NCBI RefSeq assembly: GCF_000622225.1
Contig: NZ_JHWD01000018.1
Location: 33,138 to 97,137, forward strand
Source: Roseomonas mucosa ATCC BAA-692
Lineage (GTDB): Bacteria > Pseudomonadota > Alphaproteobacteria > Acetobacterales > Acetobacteraceae
Direction: 5' to 3'
DNA: 64,000 nucleotides
The number at the start of each line of letters is the position of its first letter. Position 1 is the first letter of the stretch. The position numbers and the translations under genes are program-made. Under the pieces are notes generated by a model. The model ran no database searches and was not told the origin of the DNA. It was given only the letters and a program-made list of their open reading frames with translations. Positions 16,931 through 27,064 of this stretch are shown one piece after another.

Positions 16931-16962
16931 GCCGCGGGCCGGTCCTGGCCCGCGGCCCTTTC
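16931..16962 (+). terminator. Attenuator-like hairpin between aapJ and aapQ
   Basis: Arms GCCGCGGGCC (16931-16940) and GGCCCGCGGC (16947-16956) pair perfectly around a 6-base loop and run into ccctttcc. Such hairpins commonly stabilise or partly terminate the message after an abundant binding-protein gene. Confidence 0.7.
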
Positions 16963-16994
16963 CTCCGGGACGCGGCCCGCAGAAGGCCGGACAG

Positions 16995-18215
16995 ATGCAA
17001 GGGGCTTTCCCGATGTCGCAAAGCTCGACGGACCCGCGCCACATGAAGGCGCCCCCGAAGAAAGCCTTTCGCCTGAGCTGGCGGGACGAGCGGGTGCGCT
17101 CCATCGTCTGGCAGGTGCTGATCGTGGGGCTGGTGGTGGCCGTCGTCTGGTGGCTGGCCAGCAACACCGCGCGCAACCTGGAGGTGAGGCGCATCGCCAC
17201 GGGCTTCGGCTTCCTGTGGCGGGAGGCGGGGCTGCCGATCGGCGAGCACCTGATCGAGTATTCGCCCACCAGCACCTATTTCCGCGCCCTGGCGGTGGGC
17301 GTGCTGAACACGCTGAAGGTGGCGGTGGTGGGCGTGATCCTGGCCACGGTCTTCGGCACGCTGGTGGGCATCGCGCGGCTGTCGAGGAACTGGCTGCTGG
17401 GCAAGATCGCGGCGGTCTATGTCGAGGTGGTGCGCGACGTGCCGCTGCTGCTGCAACTGCTGTTCTGGTACACGATCATGCAGAGCCTGCCGGTGCCGCG
17501 GCAGTCGCTGCACCCGGTGGAAGGCGTGTTCCTGAGCAACCGCGGGCTGAAGCTGCCCTGGATCGAGTGGACGGACGCGCACAACTGGGCGCTGCTGGGC
17601 CTGGTCGCGGGGGCGGTCGCCACCTGGTTCTATGCGCGTTCCGCGCGGGCCAAGCAGATGCAGGACGGGCAGCCGCGGCGGGTCTGGCCGGCGGGGCTGG
17701 CGCTGATCCTCGGCCTGCCCATCCTGATCTGGGCGGTGCTGGGCGCGCCCTTCACACCGGACATCCCGGCGCTGCGCGGCTTCAACTTCCAGGGCGGGCT
17801 GACGGTGAGCCCGGAGTACTTCGCGCTGCTGCTGGGGCTGGTGATGTACACCTCGGCCTTCATCGCCGAGATCGTGCGCGCGGGCATCACCTCGGTGCCG
17901 CAGGGGCAGTGGGAGGCGGCGCAGGCGCTGGGGCTGCGGCCGGGGACGATGCTGCGGCAGGTCATCCTGCCGCAGGCGCTGCGGGTGATCATCCCGCCGA
18001 TGACCAGCCAGTACCTGAACCTGACGAAGAACTCCTCGCTGGCGGTGGCCATCGGCTACCAGGACATCGTGTCCATCGCCAACACGGTGCTGAACCAGAC
18101 GGGGCAGGCGATCGAGGGCATCGCCATCATCATGCTGGTCTACCTGACCATCAGCCTGAGCATCAGCCTGTTCATGAACTGGTACAACACGCGCATCGCG
18201 CTGGTGGAACGCTGA
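16995..18215 (+). CDS. aapQ: General L-amino acid ABC transporter, permease AapQ
   Basis: A 406-residue inner-membrane permease. An extended N-terminal half with first helix WQVLIVGLVVAVVWWLASN is typical of AapQ/BztB. The permease core shows VEVVRDVPLLLQLLFWY, and the EAA loop is EAAQALGLRPGTMLRQVILP, followed by NSSLAVAIGYQD. With AapM it forms the heterodimeric translocation pore. ATG 16995 or 17013 could be the start; both have a purine-rich stretch upstream. It follows aapJ after a hairpin and precedes aapM by 16 bases. Confidence 0.95.
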   Translation: MQGAFPMSQSSTDPRHMKAPPKKAFRLSWRDERVRSIVWQVLIVGLVVAVVWWLASNTARNLEVRRIATGFGFLWREAGLPIGEHLIEYSPTSTYFRALAVGVLNTLKVAVVGVILATVFGTLVGIARLSRNWLLGKIAAVYVEVVRDVPLLLQLLFWYTIMQSLPVPRQSLHPVEGVFLSNRGLKLPWIEWTDAHNWALLGLVAGAVATWFYARSARAKQMQDGQPRRVWPAGLALILGLPILIWAVLGAPFTPDIPALRGFNFQGGLTVSPEYFALLLGLVMYTSAFIAEIVRAGITSVPQGQWEAAQALGLRPGTMLRQVILPQALRVIIPPMTSQYLNLTKNSSLAVAIGYQDIVSIANTVLNQTGQAIEGIAIIMLVYLTISLSISLFMNWYNTRIALVER

Positions 18216-18231
18216 GAGAGGGAGCGGCAGC

Positions 18232-19365
18232 ATGAGCGACATCACCCTCAACACCGCCGCCGCCGGATCGCCCGAGGCGGTGCCGCGCCAGCCGCCCACC
18301 ACGGTGGTGGGGCCGGTGGCCTGGCTGCGGACGAACCTGTTCTCCTCCTGGTGGTCCACCGCGGTCACGCTGGCGCTGATCTACCTGATCGTGCGCTGGG
18401 CGATCGGCTTCGTGGACTGGGCCTTCGTCAACGCCGTCTGGTCGGTGCCGGACAACCAGACCCAGGCCTGCCGCGCGGTGCAGGGCACGGGCGCCTGCTG
18501 GGCGGTGATCACGGAGAAGTACCGCTTCATCCTCTTCGCCACCTATCCCTATGACGAGCAGTGGCGGCCGGCGCTGGTCTGCCTGCTGTTCATCGGGCTC
18601 TACATCGTTTCCGCCATGCGGCGCTTCTGGCGCTGGGAGCTGGCGGTGGTGTGGGTGGTGACGCTGGCGGTCATCGCGCTGCTGATGTGGGGGGGCGTGC
18701 CCGGCCTCACCTATGTGCCGCAGGAGCGCTGGGGCGGGCTGCCGATCACGCTGATCCTGTCCACCTTCGGCATCGCGGTGGCCTTTCCGCTGTCGATCCT
18801 GGTGGCGCTGGGACGGCGTTCCTCGATGCCGGCGATCCGGCTGCTCTGCATCGTCTATGTCGAGCTGATCCGCGGCGTGCCGCTGATCTCGCTGCTGTTC
18901 ATGGCGAGCGTGATGTTTCCGCTGTTCCTGCCCGAGGGGATGAACATCGACAAGCTGCTGCGCGCGCAGATCGCCATCATCCTCTTCGCCGCCGCCTATC
19001 TGGCGGAGGTGGTGCGCGGCGGGCTGCAGGCGCTGGGCAAGGGGCAGTACGAGGCGGCGGACGCGCTGGGGCTGAGCTACTGGAAGAAGACCGGGCTGAT
19101 CGTGCTGCCGCAGGCGCTGCGGCTGGTGATCCCGCCGCTGGTGAACACCTTCATCGGCTTCTTCAAGGACACGTCGCTGGTGCTGATCATCGGCATCTTC
19201 GACCTGCTGACCGCGGCCAAGACGGCGATCGTGGAGCCTGCCTGGCAGGGCTTCGGCATCGAGGTCTACATCATGGTGGCGCTCATCTACTTCTGCTTCT
19301 GCTTCGCCATGTCGCGCTACAGCCAGAATCTCGAGGCCGAGCTGAACCGGCACCGCCGGCGCTGA
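18232..19365 (+). CDS. aapM: General L-amino acid ABC transporter, permease AapM
   Basis: A 377-residue second permease of the Aap system. It has the family's long N-terminal extension with several helices, then the conserved [19 protein letters not shown] block, [20 protein letters not shown] as the EAA loop that contacts the ATPase, and [17 protein letters not shown]. Partner of AapQ in the inner membrane. Gene order J-Q-M-P and close spacing show one operon. The start ATG 18232 is preceded by GAGAGGGAG. Confidence 0.95.
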   Translation: MSDITLNTAAAGSPEAVPRQPPTTVVGPVAWLRTNLFSSWWSTAVTLALIYLIVRWAIGFVDWAFVNAVWSVPDNQTQACRAVQGTGACWAVITEKYRFILFATYPYDEQWRPALVCLLFIGLYIVSAMRRFWRWELAVVWVVTLAVIALLMWGGVPGLTYVPQERWGGLPITLILSTFGIAVAFPLSILVALGRRSSMPAIRLLCIVYVELIRGVPLISLLFMASVMFPLFLPEGMNIDKLLRAQIAIILFAAAYLAEVVRGGLQALGKGQYEAADALGLSYWKKTGLIVLPQALRLVIPPLVNTFIGFFKDTSLVLIIGIFDLLTAAKTAIVEPAWQGFGIEVYIMVALIYFCFCFAMSRYSQNLEAELNRHRRR

Positions 19366-19387
19366 GCCCTTTCCGGAGAACGACACC

Positions 19388-20182
<795 letters not shown>

Positions 20183-20204
20183 TCGCCCGGGAGACGGCGC
20201 GCTT

Positions 20205-20510
20205 CGGGGGCAGGGCTCCGCCTCGCCCCCGAACCCCCACTTCGCCAGGATCCTGCGGGCCCTGGACCCGATGATCTGGCGCTCGCTGACGCCGGATCGC
20301 GCCGGAGAGCCAAGCTCCCCGGCGACCATGGCGCCGCCAGCGCGGACATGGTTGTTTTCCTTTTCCGGGGGCCCCGCCGATCCACCTCCTCCCAGGGATC
20401 GGGCCGCAGGCCGACCTCGCCACCCGGCACCAACTCAAGGCGGGGTCTGGGGGAATACCATTCCCCCAGCGGAGGGGGCCGGGGGAGGCGGCGCCTCCAC
20501 CGGAGCCGGA
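20205..20510. repeat. Composite intergenic hairpin repeat, copy 2 (full length, forward)
   Basis: This is one of the most complete copies. In order it has a ggggg-caggg hairpin, the gccaggatcctgcgggccctgg linker, the tgacgccggatcgcgccgga module, a CGATCCACC-like block from about 20370, the palindrome CTGGGGGAAT-acc-ATTCCCCCAG (20447-20469), and a GGGGGAGGCGGCGCCTCC hairpin. It matches the copy at 45230-45545 in the opposite orientation and fills the gap between aapP and kup. Confidence 0.8.
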
Positions 20511-20676
20511 CACACGAGCGCGACGCCACCGCCCGGGAAGCCGGCGCGCACAGGAAGTTCAGCGGCGGGCGGGGGATCGGCCTCGCACGGTCCGGAGAGG
20601 CGCCGGGGGGCGGGCCTTGCGGGCGTCTCCGCGTCCAGCGTATGCCTTGGGGCTCCACTGGAACATTCCGGACATC

Positions 20677-22560
20677 GTGACACCGACCACGTCCAGCAGT
20701 GAATCCCGCCCTCTGAGCGTCGGCCTTGTGGTAGGGGTGCTCGGCGTCGTTTTCGGCGATATCGGCACAAGCCCGCTCTACGCGCTACGGGCCGCGCTCG
20801 TGCACTTCGCCTCCGATGGGCTGGAGCGCTGGGAGATCCTGGGGGTCCTCAGCCTGATCGTCTGGTCGATCATCATCGTCGTGACGGTGAAGTACGTGTT
20901 GATCGTGCTGCGGGCGGACAACCGGGGCGAGGGCGGCATCCTGGCGCTGATGGCGCTGGCGCAGCGGGCGGTGGGCACGGAGCGGGGGCGCCACATCGTG
21001 GCGCTGATCGGCATCGCGGGCGCCTGCCTGTTCTTCGGCGACGGGATCATCACCCCGGCCATCTCCGTGCTTTCGGCGGTGGAGGGGCTGAAGGTGATCT
21101 CGCCCACCTTCGGGGAAATCGTGGTGCCGGTCTCACTGGCAGTGCTGATCGGGCTGTTCCTGGTCCAGTACCGCGGCACGCATGCCATGGGGCGGATCTT
21201 CGGCCCGGTGATGGTGCTGTGGTTCGGGCTGATCGGGCTGCTGGGGCTGGTCGAGATCCTGCGCGAGCCGGGGGTGCTGGAGGCGCTGTCGCCGCACCAT
21301 GCCATCCAGTTCTGCATCGCCTACCGGCTGGCGGCCTTCATCGCGCTGGGCTCGGTGGTGCTGGCGGTGACGGGGGCGGAGGCGCTCTATGCCGATATGG
21401 GGCATTTCGGGAAGCGGCCGATCCGGCTGGCCTGGCTGTACTTCGTGCTGCCCTCGCTGATCCTGAACTACCTGGGCCAGGGGGCGCTGGTGCTGAACAA
21501 CACCGAGGCGCTGGAGAATCCCTTCTTCCTGCTGGCGCCGGACTGGATGCGCCTGCCGATGGTGGTGCTGGCGACGCTGGCCACGATCATCGCCAGTCAG
21601 GCAATGATCTCGGGCGCCTTTTCCATCGCGCGGCAATGCGTGCAGCTGGGGCTGCTGCCGCGGCTGGTGGTGAAGCACACCAGCGAGACGGAAGAGGGGC
21701 AGATCTACGTGCCCCAGGTGAATTTCTCGCTGCTGGCGGGCGTGGTGGTGCTGGTGGTGGCCTTCCGCAACTCGGACAGCCTGGCGGCGGCCTATGGCAT
21801 CGCGGTGACGGGCACCTTCCTGGCGACCTCCTGCCTCGCGGGCATCGTGTTCCACCGGAACTTCCGCTGGTCCTGGCCGCTGGTGGTGGCGGTGTTCCTG
21901 CCGCTCTTCCTGCTGGACCTCGCCTTCTTCATCTCCAACGTGCTGAAGGTGCCCGATGGCGGCTGGGTGCCGCTGCTGCTGGGGGCGGCGCTCTATACGC
22001 AGATGCTGACCTGGCGGCGCGGGCGGGAGCTGCTGTTCCGGCGCTTCCAGCAGGACAGCCTGCCGCTGAAGTCCTTTCTGGCGCGGCTGCCGCAGTCGCG
22101 CACCATCCGGGTGCCGGGAATCGCCATCTTCATGACCGGGCAGGCGGACTACGTGCCCAATGCGCTGCTGCACAACCTGAAGCACAACAAGGTGCTGCAC
22201 GAGCGGATCGTGTTCGTGACGGTGCTGAACGAGGATGTGCCGCAGGTGCGCAACCGGGGCTCGGCGGAGGAGCTGGGGCCGGGGATCTATCGCGTGCTGC
22301 TGCGCTACGGCTTCCTGGAGAGCCCGAACATCCCGCGCGACCTGGAGATGATGCACGAGACGATGGGCGTGCCCTTCGAGCCGATGCAGGCCTCCTACTT
22401 CCTGGGGCGCGAGACGGTGGTGGCGGCCTCCGTGCCGAAGATGCCGGGCTGGCAGCAGTGGCTGTTCACGCTGATGAGCCGCAACTCGCTGCCGGCCACG
22501 GAGTTTTTCCGAATCCCCAGCGACCGTGTGGTGGAGCTGGGCGCGCGGGTGGCCATCTGA
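20677..22560 (+). CDS. kup: Low-affinity potassium uptake protein Kup (TrkD)
   Basis: A ~627-residue K+:H+ symporter of the KUP/HAK family. The N-terminal signature [19 protein letters not shown] is intact, followed by about twelve transmembrane segments including [10 protein letters not shown] and [19 protein letters not shown] blocks (here [15 protein letters not shown]), and a soluble C-terminal domain ending in [15 protein letters not shown]. It brings potassium into the cytoplasm. The frame is open to 20617, but the GTG at 20677 ([10 protein letters not shown]) gives the family length; no strong ribosome site is visible, so the start is uncertain. A composite repeat lies directly upstream. 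Confidence 0.95.
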   Translation: MTPTTSSSESRPLSVGLVVGVLGVVFGDIGTSPLYALRAALVHFASDGLERWEILGVLSLIVWSIIIVVTVKYVLIVLRADNRGEGGILALMALAQRAVGTERGRHIVALIGIAGACLFFGDGIITPAISVLSAVEGLKVISPTFGEIVVPVSLAVLIGLFLVQYRGTHAMGRIFGPVMVLWFGLIGLLGLVEILREPGVLEALSPHHAIQFCIAYRLAAFIALGSVVLAVTGAEALYADMGHFGKRPIRLAWLYFVLPSLILNYLGQGALVLNNTEALENPFFLLAPDWMRLPMVVLATLATIIASQAMISGAFSIARQCVQLGLLPRLVVKHTSETEEGQIYVPQVNFSLLAGVVVLVVAFRNSDSLAAAYGIAVTGTFLATSCLAGIVFHRNFRWSWPLVVAVFLPLFLLDLAFFISNVLKVPDGGWVPLLLGAALYTQMLTWRRGRELLFRRFQQDSLPLKSFLARLPQSRTIRVPGIAIFMTGQADYVPNALLHNLKHNKVLHERIVFVTVLNEDVPQVRNRGSAEELGPGIYRVLLRYGFLESPNIPRDLEMMHETMGVPFEPMQASYFLGRETVVAASVPKMPGWQQWLFTLMSRNSLPATEFFRIPSDRVVELGARVAI

Positions 22561-22597
22561 GGCGCTGGCCGCCGCGATCCGCTGAAGGAGGTGGCGC

Positions 22598-22972
22598 TTG
22601 GCCCTGCTGATCCTCTCGCCGAGTGGCGGGACAGGGCTTCCGGAAGGAAGCCGCGAGCACCGCTACGAGATCACGCTGACGCTGGGCCCGGACGGGCTCC
22701 CCTCCCCCGGGGCATGGCAGGCGGACCCCGACCCCTGGCCTGCGCGGCGCCTCTGGCCGGGCGAGGGCCTCTCGGAGGGGGATGTGCAGTATAACGAGGA
22801 CCTGGGCTGGGCGCTGCGCTTCTTCCGGCAGGGCGGGCAGGCCTCGGCGGCGATGGATGCGCCGCTGCATGCGGTGATGCAGTTGCGGGCGCGGCTGCGG
22901 CCCGGCGAGAACGTCACGATCGTCGAGGCGGACGGGCAGGAGCATGCCTGGCGGGTGGTCGGCCTGAGCTGA
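22598..22972 (+). CDS. Small protein of unknown function
   Basis: A 124-residue cytoplasmic protein without recognisable family. It begins LLILSPSGG and contains a strand-rich part (YEITLTLGPDG, RARLRPGENVTIVEADGQEHAWRVVGLS) that could be a small beta-barrel. No signal peptide, membrane helix or catalytic motif. The start is a TTG at 22598 with an excellent AAGGAGGTG sequence 6 bases upstream, which strongly supports translation. It follows kup by 37 bases and may share its transcript. Confidence 0.7.
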   Translation: MALLILSPSGGTGLPEGSREHRYEITLTLGPDGLPSPGAWQADPDPWPARRLWPGEGLSEGDVQYNEDLGWALRFFRQGGQASAAMDAPLHAVMQLRARLRPGENVTIVEADGQEHAWRVVGLS

Positions 22973-23080
22973 GGCGGGGCGCGGCCATTCGCCGGAAGCG
23001 AGGCGTTCCGGGCGACAGCTTCGTGCGGATGGTGGCGCGGACCAGACCGTTTCCGCGTTTGCAGGCCCCCGGAAAAGGTT

Positions 23081-23110
23081 CGAGGGGTTTCCGTTTCCGG
23101 AAACCCCTCG
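23081..23110 (-). terminator. Terminator of tRNA-Ala
   Basis: A perfect 12-bp stem (CGAGGGGTTTCC, 6-base loop, GGAAACCCCTCG) begins 3 bases downstream of the tRNA 3' end on the minus strand and is followed by AACCTTTTCC. A short T tract after a strong stem fits an intrinsic terminator. Confidence 0.75.
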
Positions 23111-23113
23111 TCA

Positions 23114-23189
23114 TGGTGGAGCCAATCGGAATCGAACCGACGACCTCCTGAATGCCATTCAGGCGCTCTCCCAACTGAGCTATGGCCCC
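23114..23189 (-). tRNA. tRNA-Ala(GGC)
   Basis: A complete 76-nt cloverleaf on the minus strand. The acceptor stem GGGGCCA pairs with TGGCTCC, with one G-T pair. The D arm has AGCTCAGTTGGGAGAGC, the anticodon stem CCTGA/TCAGG encloses the loop ATGGCAT with anticodon GGC, and the T arm has GGTTCGATTCC. A discriminator A and genome-encoded CCA end the molecule. It reads GCC/GCU alanine codons. Confidence 0.98.
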
Positions 23190-23209
23190 GCCGTGCTGCG
23201 GTGAACGGG

Positions 23210-23237
23210 CTTTTAGCGGCGTCCGCAGACCCCCGCA
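23210..23237 (-). promoter_or_regulatory. Likely promoter of tRNA-Ala
   Basis: On the minus strand TTGCGG (23232-23237) and TAAAAG (23210-23215) are separated by 16 bp and lie about 20-45 bp before the tRNA 5' end. A GC-rich discriminator follows, as in stable-RNA promoters. Confidence 0.4.
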
Positions 23238-23347
23238 AGCCCCCCACCATGACTTTAAAACATGCGCATGACGGATTACCGTGCTGCGAAATCCGCGGGG
23301 CAATGGGCCGGCGCATGGGGGCCAAGCATGAAGGCCAGGGAGTGGGA

Positions 23348-24097
23348 ATGAGCAGAAAGGTCTACGACAGTCCGGCGGCGGCGCTGGACGGGTTGCTGCA
23401 TGACGGGATGCTGATCCATTCGGGCGGCTTCGGCCTCTGCGGCATTCCGGCGGCGCTGATCGAGGCGGTGCGGGACAGCGGCGCGAAGGACCTGACGGTC
23501 GTGTCCAACAACGCAGGCATCGACGGCGCGGGGCTGGGGCTGCTGCTGGAGACGCGGCAGATCCGCAAGATGATCTCCTCCTATGTCGGCGAGAACGCCG
23601 AGTTCGCGCGGCAGTACCTGGCCGGGGAGCTGGAGATCGAGTTCAACCCGCAGGGGACGCTGGCCGAGCGCATCCGGGCTGGCGGCGCGGGCATTCCGGC
23701 CTTCTTCACCCGCACTGGCGTCGGCACCGCGGTGGCCGAGGGCAAGGAGGTGCGGAACTTCGATGGGCATGACCATGTGATGGAGCGCGGGATCTTCGCC
23801 GATCTCGCGCTGGTTCATGCCTGGAAGGCGGATACCGAGGGCAACCTCGTCTTCCGCAAGACGGCGCGGAACTTCAACCCGATGATGGCGACCGCCGCGA
23901 AGGTGACGGTGGTACAGGTGGAGGAGCTGGTGGAGCCGGGGACGATCGACCCGGACCACATCCATACGCCGGGGATCTATGTGCAGCGGATCGTGAAGCT
24001 GCCGGCGGGCTACGAGAAGCGGATCGAGCAGCGCACCGTGCGCAAGCGCGCCGGAACGGCGGGTGCCGCCGCCGGTTCCGAAACCGCCACCGCCTGA
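23348..24097 (+). CDS. scoA: 3-oxoacid CoA-transferase, subunit A
   Basis: A 249-residue alpha subunit of a two-subunit CoA-transferase. It shows [20 protein letters not shown] near the N-terminus (the glycine-rich CoA loop), [16 protein letters not shown], and [18 protein letters not shown]. With subunit B it moves CoA from succinyl-CoA to acetoacetate or a 3-oxoadipate-like acid, feeding ketone bodies into the TCA cycle. The frame extends upstream to 23201, but ATG 23348 gives the standard length. It precedes scoB by 12 bases. Confidence 0.94.
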   Translation: MSRKVYDSPAAALDGLLHDGMLIHSGGFGLCGIPAALIEAVRDSGAKDLTVVSNNAGIDGAGLGLLLETRQIRKMISSYVGENAEFARQYLAGELEIEFNPQGTLAERIRAGGAGIPAFFTRTGVGTAVAEGKEVRNFDGHDHVMERGIFADLALVHAWKADTEGNLVFRKTARNFNPMMATAAKVTVVQVEELVEPGTIDPDHIHTPGIYVQRIVKLPAGYEKRIEQRTVRKRAGTAGAAAGSETATA

Positions 24098-24109
24098 GGA
24101 GACGCGACG

Positions 24110-24760
24110 ATGCCCTGGACCCGCGACGAGATGGCGGCGCGCGCCGCCCGCGAGCTTGAGGACGGTTTCTACGTGAATCTCGGGATCGGCATCCCGACGC
24201 TGGTGGCGAACCACATCCCCGAGGGGGTGAGTGTGCAGCTGCAGAGCGAGAACGGCATGCTGGGCATGGGCCCCTTCCCCCATGAGGGCGAGGAGGACCC
24301 GGACCTGATCAATGCCGGCAAGCAGACCGTGACGGCGCTGCCGACCACCTCCTTCTTTTCCTCCGCCGACAGTTTCGCGATGATCCGCGGCGGGCATATC
24401 GACCTGTCGGTGCTGGGCGCGCTGCAGGTAGCGGAGAACGGCGACCTGGCGAACTGGATGGTGCCGGGGAAGATGGTGAAGGGCATGGGCGGGGCGATGG
24501 ACCTCGTCGCCGGCGTGAAGCGCGTGGTGGTGCTGATGGAGCACACCGCCAAGGGCGCGCCGAAGCTGCTGCACAGCTGCGACCTGCCGCTGACCGGCAA
24601 GGGTGTGGTGGACCTGGTGATCACCGAGCTCGCCGTCTTCGCCATCGACAAGGAGGCGGGGAAGATGACCCTGGCCGAGTTGGCGCCGGGGGTCACGCTC
24701 GACGAGGTGCGCGGCAAGACCGAGGCGGATTACGCCGTGGCGCCGGGCCTCGCCGGCTAA
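24110..24760 (+). CDS. scoB: 3-oxoacid CoA-transferase, subunit B
   Basis: A 216-residue beta subunit. The catalytic glutamate that forms the gamma-glutamyl-CoA thioester is in the [10 protein letters not shown] motif (near residue 46), preceded by [19 protein letters not shown]. The C-terminal half has [19 protein letters not shown] and the [17 protein letters not shown] segment. It pairs with ScoA in a heterotetramer in the cytoplasm. Followed by a truncated composite repeat before a convergent lipoprotein gene. Confidence 0.95.
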   Translation: MPWTRDEMAARAARELEDGFYVNLGIGIPTLVANHIPEGVSVQLQSENGMLGMGPFPHEGEEDPDLINAGKQTVTALPTTSFFSSADSFAMIRGGHIDLSVLGALQVAENGDLANWMVPGKMVKGMGGAMDLVAGVKRVVVLMEHTAKGAPKLLHSCDLPLTGKGVVDLVITELAVFAIDKEAGKMTLAELAPGVTLDEVRGKTEADYAVAPGLAG

Positions 24761-24775
24761 GGGGACGGGCGCCCT

Positions 24776-24925
24776 TCCCCGGCGTCGCGCTTTGCGGCTG
24801 GCCGCCGGAGAGCCCGGCTCCGGCGCGATCCGGCGTCAGCGAGCGCCGACGAGCCCGGTCCAGGGCTCGGAGAGTCCCGGCGGATAGGGGGCCGGGGGAC
24901 AGGCGGCGCCTTTTCCCCCCGGGAC
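24776..24925. repeat. Composite intergenic hairpin repeat, copy 3 (reverse, first half)
   Basis: Carries CCGGAGAGCCCGGCTCCGG, the inverse of the gcgatccggcgtcagcgagc module and the ggtccagggctcggagagtc linker, then a GGCGCC-centred hairpin. It lacks the CGATCCACC/ATTCCCCC half. Sits between convergent scoB and the lipoprotein gene. Confidence 0.7.
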
Positions 24926-24946
24926 AGCACGACGGAGGACACAAGG

Positions 24947-24976
24947 AAAAAGGACGGCCGGATGATCCGGCCGCCC
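24947..24976 (-). terminator. Intrinsic terminator of the lipoprotein gene
   Basis: CGGCCGGAT and ATCCGGCCG (24955-24973) pair around a single base, with the stem extended by flanking bases. On the minus strand it ends in TCCTTTTTCC, a proper U tract, about 35 bases after the lipoprotein stop. Confidence 0.85.
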
Positions 24977-25008
24977 TTTCCCGTTCCAGCGCCCAGGAGC
25001 GCGCCGGA

Positions 25009-25404
25009 TCACGAACGCTTCTGCGTCACCTTGTAGGTGCAGGCGCCGTTCTGCGTGGTGGCGGTGCCGGTATAGGCGCCATCGGCGAACTTGCCGGTGG
25101 CGTGGCCGCCGTCGAACAGGAAGTCCACGCTGCCGTCCTGCTGGAGCTTGGTCTCGACCTCGGCACGGCGGGCCCAGCGCACCACGGCGGAGCCGTTGGC
25201 GACGGTGGTGGTCACCGGCTGGCGGGCGGGACGGCAGGCGCGCTGGGAGGCCACGGCGTAGCCGGTGTAGACGCCGTCGAGGCCCGGCGGGAAGGCCGGG
25301 GTCTCGGCGACGGGAGCGGGCGCAGGCGGCGGCGGCGGCGGGCTGCTGGCGCAGGCGGCGACCGCGGCGAGCAGGGGAAGGGCAAAGAAAAGACGGGCAT
25401 TCAT
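25009..25404 (-). CDS. Putative lipoprotein of unknown function
   Basis: A 131-residue exported protein. MNARLFFALPLLAAVAAC is a lipoprotein signal with Cys18 as the lipidation site, followed by a proline-rich linker (SSPPPPPPAPAPVAE) and a compact domain beginning LDGVYTGYAVASQRACRP. Two cysteines (QRAC, NGACTYK) could pair. The repeated GxYTGxA pattern at both ends (GVYTGYA, GAYTGTA) suggests a small beta-barrel, like proteins of unknown function common in Acetobacteraceae. A strong terminator follows. Confidence 0.75.
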   Translation of the reverse strand: MNARLFFALPLLAAVAACASSPPPPPPAPAPVAETPAFPPGLDGVYTGYAVASQRACRPARQPVTTTVANGSAVVRWARRAEVETKLQQDGSVDFLFDGGHATGKFADGAYTGTATTQNGACTYKVTQKRS

Positions 25405-25520
25405 CCCGCATACTCCCTAGTTCTCAGGAGCGAATCGTGACGATCCGCCTGTCAAAAGAAAGAACAGACAACGGCCCTGGTTGCCACTACGGAAAGAGAG
25501 CAGGGCGTAACTTTTCGGCA

Positions 25521-26000
25521 TCACTGTATCGCGGAAGACACGCCGGCCGCAGGCTTCGTGCCACCGTCCGAAGCGGTCCGCAGGCCCTGCAGACTGCGGC
25601 GGTCCGCCTCGATCTGGCGGCGCATGTCCTCCAGCTGCTTCTCACGTCCGGCGAGGCGCTGTTCCAGGTCGTTGATCCCGGTGGCCGAAGTGGAGGCGGA
25701 CTGGCTCTGGGCGGCCGATCTCGGGGTGGTGGCGCGGGCGGTACGGCGGGGTACGGCGCGGGCGGGCCGGGGCGGCGGGGCCTGGGTCCAGACCGGCAGG
25801 GGCGCCACGGAGGGCGGTGGGAGAAAGGTGGCGGGGGCCGTGGAGGGTGGCGGTTGCAGGCGTTGCAGGGGCCGGAGGGCGAGTTCCTGCATGTCGCGGC
25901 GGGGGCCGACCTCGTTGGGCCACATCTGGGCCCTGGCAGGGTCCGGCAGGAGCCCGGCCAGCAGCAGGGCGGGAAGCGCGAGAGCGGCGATTCGGCGCAT
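25521..26000 (-). CDS. Secreted coiled-coil protein of unknown function
   Basis: A 159-residue protein starting with signal peptide MRRIAALALPALLLAGLLPDPARAQ. The middle is a proline/alanine/arginine-rich, probably disordered segment. Residues ~110-140 (GINDLEQRLAGREKQLEDMR, then RQIEADRRSLQGL) form a short coiled coil. No catalytic motif. The likely location is the periplasm. ATG 26000 is chosen because it begins the signal peptide. It lies downstream of uppP on the same strand with a 98-bp gap. Confidence 0.7.
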   Translation of the reverse strand: MRRIAALALPALLLAGLLPDPARAQMWPNEVGPRRDMQELALRPLQRLQPPPSTAPATFLPPPSVAPLPVWTQAPPPRPARAVPRRTARATTPRSAAQSQSASTSATGINDLEQRLAGREKQLEDMRRQIEADRRSLQGLRTASDGGTKPAAGVSSAIQ

Positions 26001-26098
26001 GGACCTCGGGGGAGCCTTTCCTGTCGCGGCGCCGGGCGCCACTTCAGGGTGAGCTTAGCGGAGGAAGTTCCCCCGAGGGTAGTCTTCCTGTCCTTGCC

Positions 26099-26905
26099 TC
26101 AGCGCAGGCTGAGGAGCGCGAGCATGACGAGGCCGAGAGCGATGCGGTACCACCCGAAGGGCTGGAAGCCCATGCGGCTGATGTGGCGGAGCACCCAGCG
26201 GACCACCAACAGCGCCACGACGAAGGCGGCGAAGAAGCCGATCGCGATCTCGCTGATGTCGCCGACGGCGAGCTCGGCGCGGGCCTTGTAGAGGCTGTAG
26301 ACCGTGGCGGCGAGCATGGTGGGGATGGCGAGGAGGAAGGAGAACTCGGCGGCCGCCTTGCGTTCCACGCCGAAGAGCAGGGCGAAGATGATGGTGGCGC
26401 CGGAGCGGCTGGTGCCGGGGATCATGGCGAGCACCTGGCCGAAGCCGATCAGCAGGGCGCTGAGGGGACCGATCTCCGCGATGGAGTGGATGCTGGGCTT
26501 GGGGCGGTTACGCTCGATGATGATGAGCGCGATGCCGCCGATGATCAGGGCGAAGCAGACGACATAGGGGTTGAACAGGACCTCGGTGATGGTCTTGTGC
26601 AGCAGGGCGCCGAGCACCATCGCCGGGATGAAGGCGAGGAGCAGGTTGACGACCGCGTAGCGTTCGCGCGAGCGAGGGGTCCAGAAGCCGGTGGCCATGG
26701 CGATGAGGTCGCGCCAGTAGACGACGATGACGGCCAGGATGGCGCCGAGCTGGATGACGATCTCGAAGGTCTTGCCGGGCGGGCCCTGGAAGCCGATCAG
26801 GTCGCTGAGCAGGATCAGGTGGCCGGTGGAGGAGATGGGCAGGAACTCGGTCAGCCCCTCCACGATCCCCATCAGCAGGGCCGGAAGAATAATGGCGAGA
26901 TCCAT
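26099..26905 (-). CDS. uppP: Undecaprenyl-diphosphate phosphatase
   Basis: A 268-residue integral membrane enzyme (BacA/UppP family) that dephosphorylates undecaprenyl pyrophosphate so the lipid carrier can be reused for peptidoglycan and polysaccharide synthesis; it also gives low-level bacitracin resistance. Both active-site motifs are present: EGLTEFLPISSTGHLIL (residues 16-32) and PGTSRSGATI (near 167). About eight hydrophobic helices. ATG 26905 is the natural start. Neighbouring gap contains no other gene. Confidence 0.96.
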   Translation of the reverse strand: MDLAIILPALLMGIVEGLTEFLPISSTGHLILLSDLIGFQGPPGKTFEIVIQLGAILAVIVVYWRDLIAMATGFWTPRSRERYAVVNLLLAFIPAMVLGALLHKTITEVLFNPYVVCFALIIGGIALIIIERNRPKPSIHSIAEIGPLSALLIGFGQVLAMIPGTSRSGATIIFALLFGVERKAAAEFSFLLAIPTMLAATVYSLYKARAELAVGDISEIAIGFFAAFVVALLVVRWVLRHISRMGFQPFGWYRIALGLVMLALLSLR

Positions 26906-27028
26906 GCGGGCCGATGCTCCTGCGTCTCAAGAAATAGGCCGCGCATCAGGACCGGGAAGAATATTCGCCGGCCTGGATGCGGGCGCGGGTCTTGTGGAGC
27001 ATTCCGGAAGCAGGCGGAAGGCAGGAAT

Positions 27029-27055
27029 CCGGCCATGGAATTAATATTTGGCCGG
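27029..27055 (-). terminator. Candidate hairpin downstream of pheA
   Basis: CCGGCCA and TGGCCGG (27029-27035, 27049-27055) pair around an AT-rich loop of 13 bases, just after the pheA stop on the minus strand. There is no T tract, so this may be a stabilising stem rather than a terminator. Confidence 0.4.
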
Positions 27056-27064
27056 ACTTCTGTC

